This document shows positions 58,817 through 64,000 of a stretch of DNA of 64,000 nucleotides, one piece after another (position 1 is the first letter of the stretch; the number at the start of each line of letters is the position of its first letter). The stretch is from contig NW_006766902.1 of assembly GCF_000275845.1 (NCBI RefSeq), positions 123,765 to 187,764 on the forward strand. Reading direction: 5' to 3'. Below the pieces are notes generated by a model, which worked only from the letters and a program-made list of their open reading frames with translations, ran no database searches and was not told where the DNA came from. Source of the DNA: Dichomitus squalens LYAD-421 SS1 (lineage: Eukaryota > Basidiomycota > Agaricomycetes > Polyporales > Polyporaceae). The position numbers were made by a program, and so were the translations under genes.

Positions 58817-59858
58817 GGTGAGCGCGGTCGACAAATCGAGTGCTGTCCGAGTGAAGTGCGAGAGCAATGTGCTCGCTACGCCGCGAGCTCTCTCTGCCTA
58901 TATACGGGAGGCGAGATGTAGCGTAATTGTAAGGTTCAAGCCTAAGACGTGCGCTGTCTGTCCAAGTGGGGACTTTGCGAAGGCCCGGAGAACATCTCGC
59001 TCGCTTGGCCTGTGTCCTCAGATCCGAACGCATAGAGCACAACGGGGCCGTTTCGCTCGGTCTTAATCGCGCCGATGTACTAGGAACGGCCCCACGAGCC
59101 GTGCCCCTCAGTACCCTCGGTCTCTCGCGTCTACAGCCGGCATAGACGATGTTCGACCCGTACAAGGACTTCATCGATGCCAAGCTGACTGATATGTGTG
59201 ATAAAATTAGAACCTTGCGCTAGTCTAGGAGACGAGGACATACTTACCACACCACATGGCTACGACCGTCAGCGCTCAACCCAATGCCCGAGGCACACGG
59301 CATCAGGTGTGGCGCTCTGTTTTCGTGAAAAGCGTGGCTTGGATCGTCGACAGCAGCTTGGAGCTGCATTCAGAGTCGTGTATGTATACATCATGTGTCT
59401 TGGGCACGCCGCATCGAGACAGCTGTTCGGCGAGAAAGGTACGGCTCCACGGATTCGTGCAATAATATCGCCTGCATAGACAAACGCTCCGTCTTGGGCT
59501 TCCATGACTATTGGACGTGCCTGTATACTGCTCCATGGTCCACCCGAAAGTTGTGCAAGAGGTCAGAGATTGTCAACGCGATGGCAAACAGCCAGTCACG
59601 CACCAGCAGAGACGTGTGTTCGATGCCGCCGGGCAGCAGGTTGTATATACAACCATCCAACTTGCGACCTTCCAGCGCGATTTGAGGAGCTGGCCTGCCC
59701 GCCTTACAAGTACCCCCAGTGAGGCGACGCTGGGAGATGCCTCCTCAATGCAGTTCACCATCCAAACGAGCTAACATTACTGATACAATGATACATCCAT
59801 GATCGTAACGACTTAACAACCCGACAACGACCGGCAGAGCGGCGGCGCAGCACAGCGC
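58817..59858. other. Intergenic region
   Basis: Promoter of the methyltransferase gene on the left and 3' flank of polyubiquitin on the right. Frames at 59269-59774 lie on both strands without motifs. No other feature is seen. Confidence 0.5.
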
Positions 59859-62010
<2,152 letters not shown>

Positions 62011-63613
62011 TTAAATTAAGTTGGCAATTTTATAGCCAGTCTTAATCAATGTTAGTACATGTTGTAATGAGTACTCTAGACAGCTGAGGGACGCAAATGC
62101 AGCTGGCGACATCTCGTCCACAAATACAATCCAGCCACCTCCTGCAGGCGCCATAATGTGTTGGAAATGAAAGGGTGTACAATGTCTCTGCCGCTTTGGT
62201 GTCCCGGATGGAGTCTTGATCCTGTGGAGGGGAGGCGAACGGCTGGCCTGGAAGCCTGGCTTATACGGTGGGAGCTGGCCATTCGTGAAGTGATGAGCAC
62301 CATGGTCGTACGGTCCCTCACGTACGTCGTATAAGTATTGAGGGACTCCGACCTTGTTGGTAAGGTTGAGGCCAGGACCATTCGACATCGGGGTTCCTGT
62401 ACGAGCGGCATCGTGGGTAATAGTGCCAGGCATGCCGTGAAAACCCCCATCCAACGCCCAGGTCGGGAAGTGGAAGTGCCGTCGCGGGAAGAACGAGAGT
62501 CGTTGCTGTTGCCAAGAGCGGGAGGTACTGTGTATGAAGGCATGAGCACACGCCCGGGTATACAGGAATGGCTTGTTACTCACGTCCATGACTAGATCCT
62601 CTAGATCGTCGGGCATATTCCGCCGCCGCAACTGAGTCTGGAGATGGCCCTTTTGACTTCTTGCATCCGGCTCGCCATTGCAGCTCGTCGCGACAGACAA
62701 AGCAATCGATACCTAATGGACAGATGTCAGCCCCCTGTGGCGGGTGTGTGGTTGATGAGTTCTTGAATAAGTGGGTGGTTCGCGGAGATCGTGCCGTCGT
62801 CCTCAATCTAGCACAACCCCGGCGGGATGCGATACGCGTTGTGAGTCGAGGCGTGCAGGCGGCAGGTCTGGAGGCGAGGACAGAAGCGTAGTGGGTCGAA
62901 TCGGTAGGTGTATGTCGGGGTACAGTAGAAGTGGCTTTGGCTATCGCTGCGGATCTAGGAATAGGGGATATTGTCGCGATAGTGCGTCAAATGTATGGGG
63001 ATTAGGCAGGGAGTCTAAGTTTGCGTGCAGTGCGGCGGCGACCATGTAGGGTGACAGGACGCTGTGGTCGTGGTTGAGAGTGGATGACCAGCAGTCTTCT
63101 CGCATAGGTCGCAGTAGAACCCCTGAGGTCATATGCCTTGAGTACACCGTGCGCCGTGCTCAAAGGAAACATCCACTCACTCGGTGCCATCTTGCGATGC
63201 TATGGCGTGACCCCCTCACCAACTCCGGTAATCGCCCAGTACGCAATGTCTGCCACCCCTTCCCGATCGGACCATGATTTGGCCGGGCGGAGATCGTCGT
63301 GCTCGATGCCGTGGTTGGGAAGCCAGTGGACCGCGACGAAGCTGCTGTGACGGTGAGCGGATGACCACGACGGATGAGAAGCAGATCGACGTACGATAGT
63401 CGGAACCGGTAAGGCGACGCTGGCCACTGCCACGACTGTCGTCGTAGTCGCATGCAGTGCAGCGCTATCGAGCGCAAGCCTACAGATGAAACAGATGAGG
63501 CACTGAATCGGACACCACACAGAGGAGACAACTCACTGCCTCCAAAAGAAGCTGAGAAGTTTGTCTGTGAGGGCGTAGGTAGGATACACTCCCGGTGGTC
63601 GAGCGCTGTCCAT
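62011..63613 (-). CDS. Unresolved multi-exon locus
   Basis: A possible gene starts at the ATG at 63613 (MDSARPPGVYPTYALTDKLL). A good donor leads to an exon reading LALDSAALHATTTTVVAVAS, then SFVAVHWLPNHGIEHDDLRP and GVADIAYWAITGVGEG. Further left, an exon-like frame at 62941-63147 reads LNHDHSVLSPYMVAAALHAN and FDALSRQYPLFLDPQR, and a long frame at 62011-62700 reads HFPTWALDGGFHGMPGTITH and YDHGAHHFTNGQLPPYKPGF. The pieces look like protein (natural residue mix, helical stretches) but I could not join all of them in frame and know no family with these motifs. It may be a real gene with missed introns or a decaying one. Confidence 0.3.
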
Positions 63614-64000
63614 GGGAATCACGGTTGGGTGTGTTGAGTTGTTCGTCGGAATGGCAGGAGCTGGGTGCCCTTATATATGTCTGGAAGAAGTCGCTTTGGC
63701 CTAGTGGCGGTGCGCATTCGCGGCCCTCCCATCAGAGAATGGCCCTACTGTCCAATGCGTGTGCCGCATTCTCCGTGACACGCTTTCGCTTTGTGCTTTG
63801 CTCCGCAGCAAAAAATAGTGCTGGAGGCCCAAGTGACCACTTACCCGAATAGCCCCTTAACACGGATACGCATCGCTTTCTTTTGTGCCATCAGTGGCTC
63901 TCTGGATCGGCAGTGCAATAAGGCAGCATTGCGATTCCGCTTGACACATTAACACGCTTCACGGTGTACAAAGTGGGCATCTGCGAGGCAATTTAGTGTC
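63614..64000. other. Right end of window
   Basis: Likely promoter of the preceding locus (TATATA near 63673). No other feature is seen. Confidence 0.4.

Overview
The window is nuclear DNA of an agaricomycete fungus, most likely a white-rot polypore. The genes carry many short GT-AG introns of about 50-60 nt, coding exons are rich in G and C at third codon positions, and the recognisable products are typical of wood-decay basidiomycetes: a class II heme peroxidase with versatile-peroxidase residues and a secreted glucuronoyl methylesterase with a cellulose-binding domain. Gene models were spliced by eye. Coordinates run from start codon to stop codon and include introns.

Layout. 1-12.3 kb: a broken F-box gene on the + strand, a related intact F-box gene on the - strand that appears to splice through a GC-AG intron into eight WD40 repeats, a gene-poor stretch with old duplications, then the peroxidase (10617-12258, -). 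12.3-25.8 kb: a lipocalin-type (CrtC/Diels-Alderase-like) secreted protein gene with an in-frame TAG, a coiled-coil protein with a deca-GX3 tract, and an amidohydrolase-like protein. 25.9-38.3 kb: CBM1-CE15 glucuronoyl esterase, very-long-chain 3-oxoacyl-CoA reductase, a small conserved protein, a phytanoyl-CoA-dioxygenase-like oxygenase and a large low-complexity protein. 41.2-48.2 kb: an ABC exporter, a mitochondrial carrier and an NFKBIL1-like J-domain protein. 48.2-56.7 kb: gene-poor, with a palindrome-rich element and a decayed SulP transporter. 56.7-64 kb: an O-methyltransferase, a four-unit polyubiquitin gene and an unresolved locus at the right end.

Functional themes. The peroxidase and the CBM1-CE15 esterase act outside the cell on lignin and on lignin-carbohydrate esters. 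The O-methyltransferase, 2-oxoglutarate oxygenase, ABC exporter and lipocalin-type protein are compatible with detoxification or secondary metabolism, but they are scattered among housekeeping genes (fatty-acid elongation, polyubiquitin, mitochondrial carrier) and do not form an obvious cluster. Most genes are on the - strand. Between genes lie pseudogenes and worn repeats, and no intact transposon was recognised.
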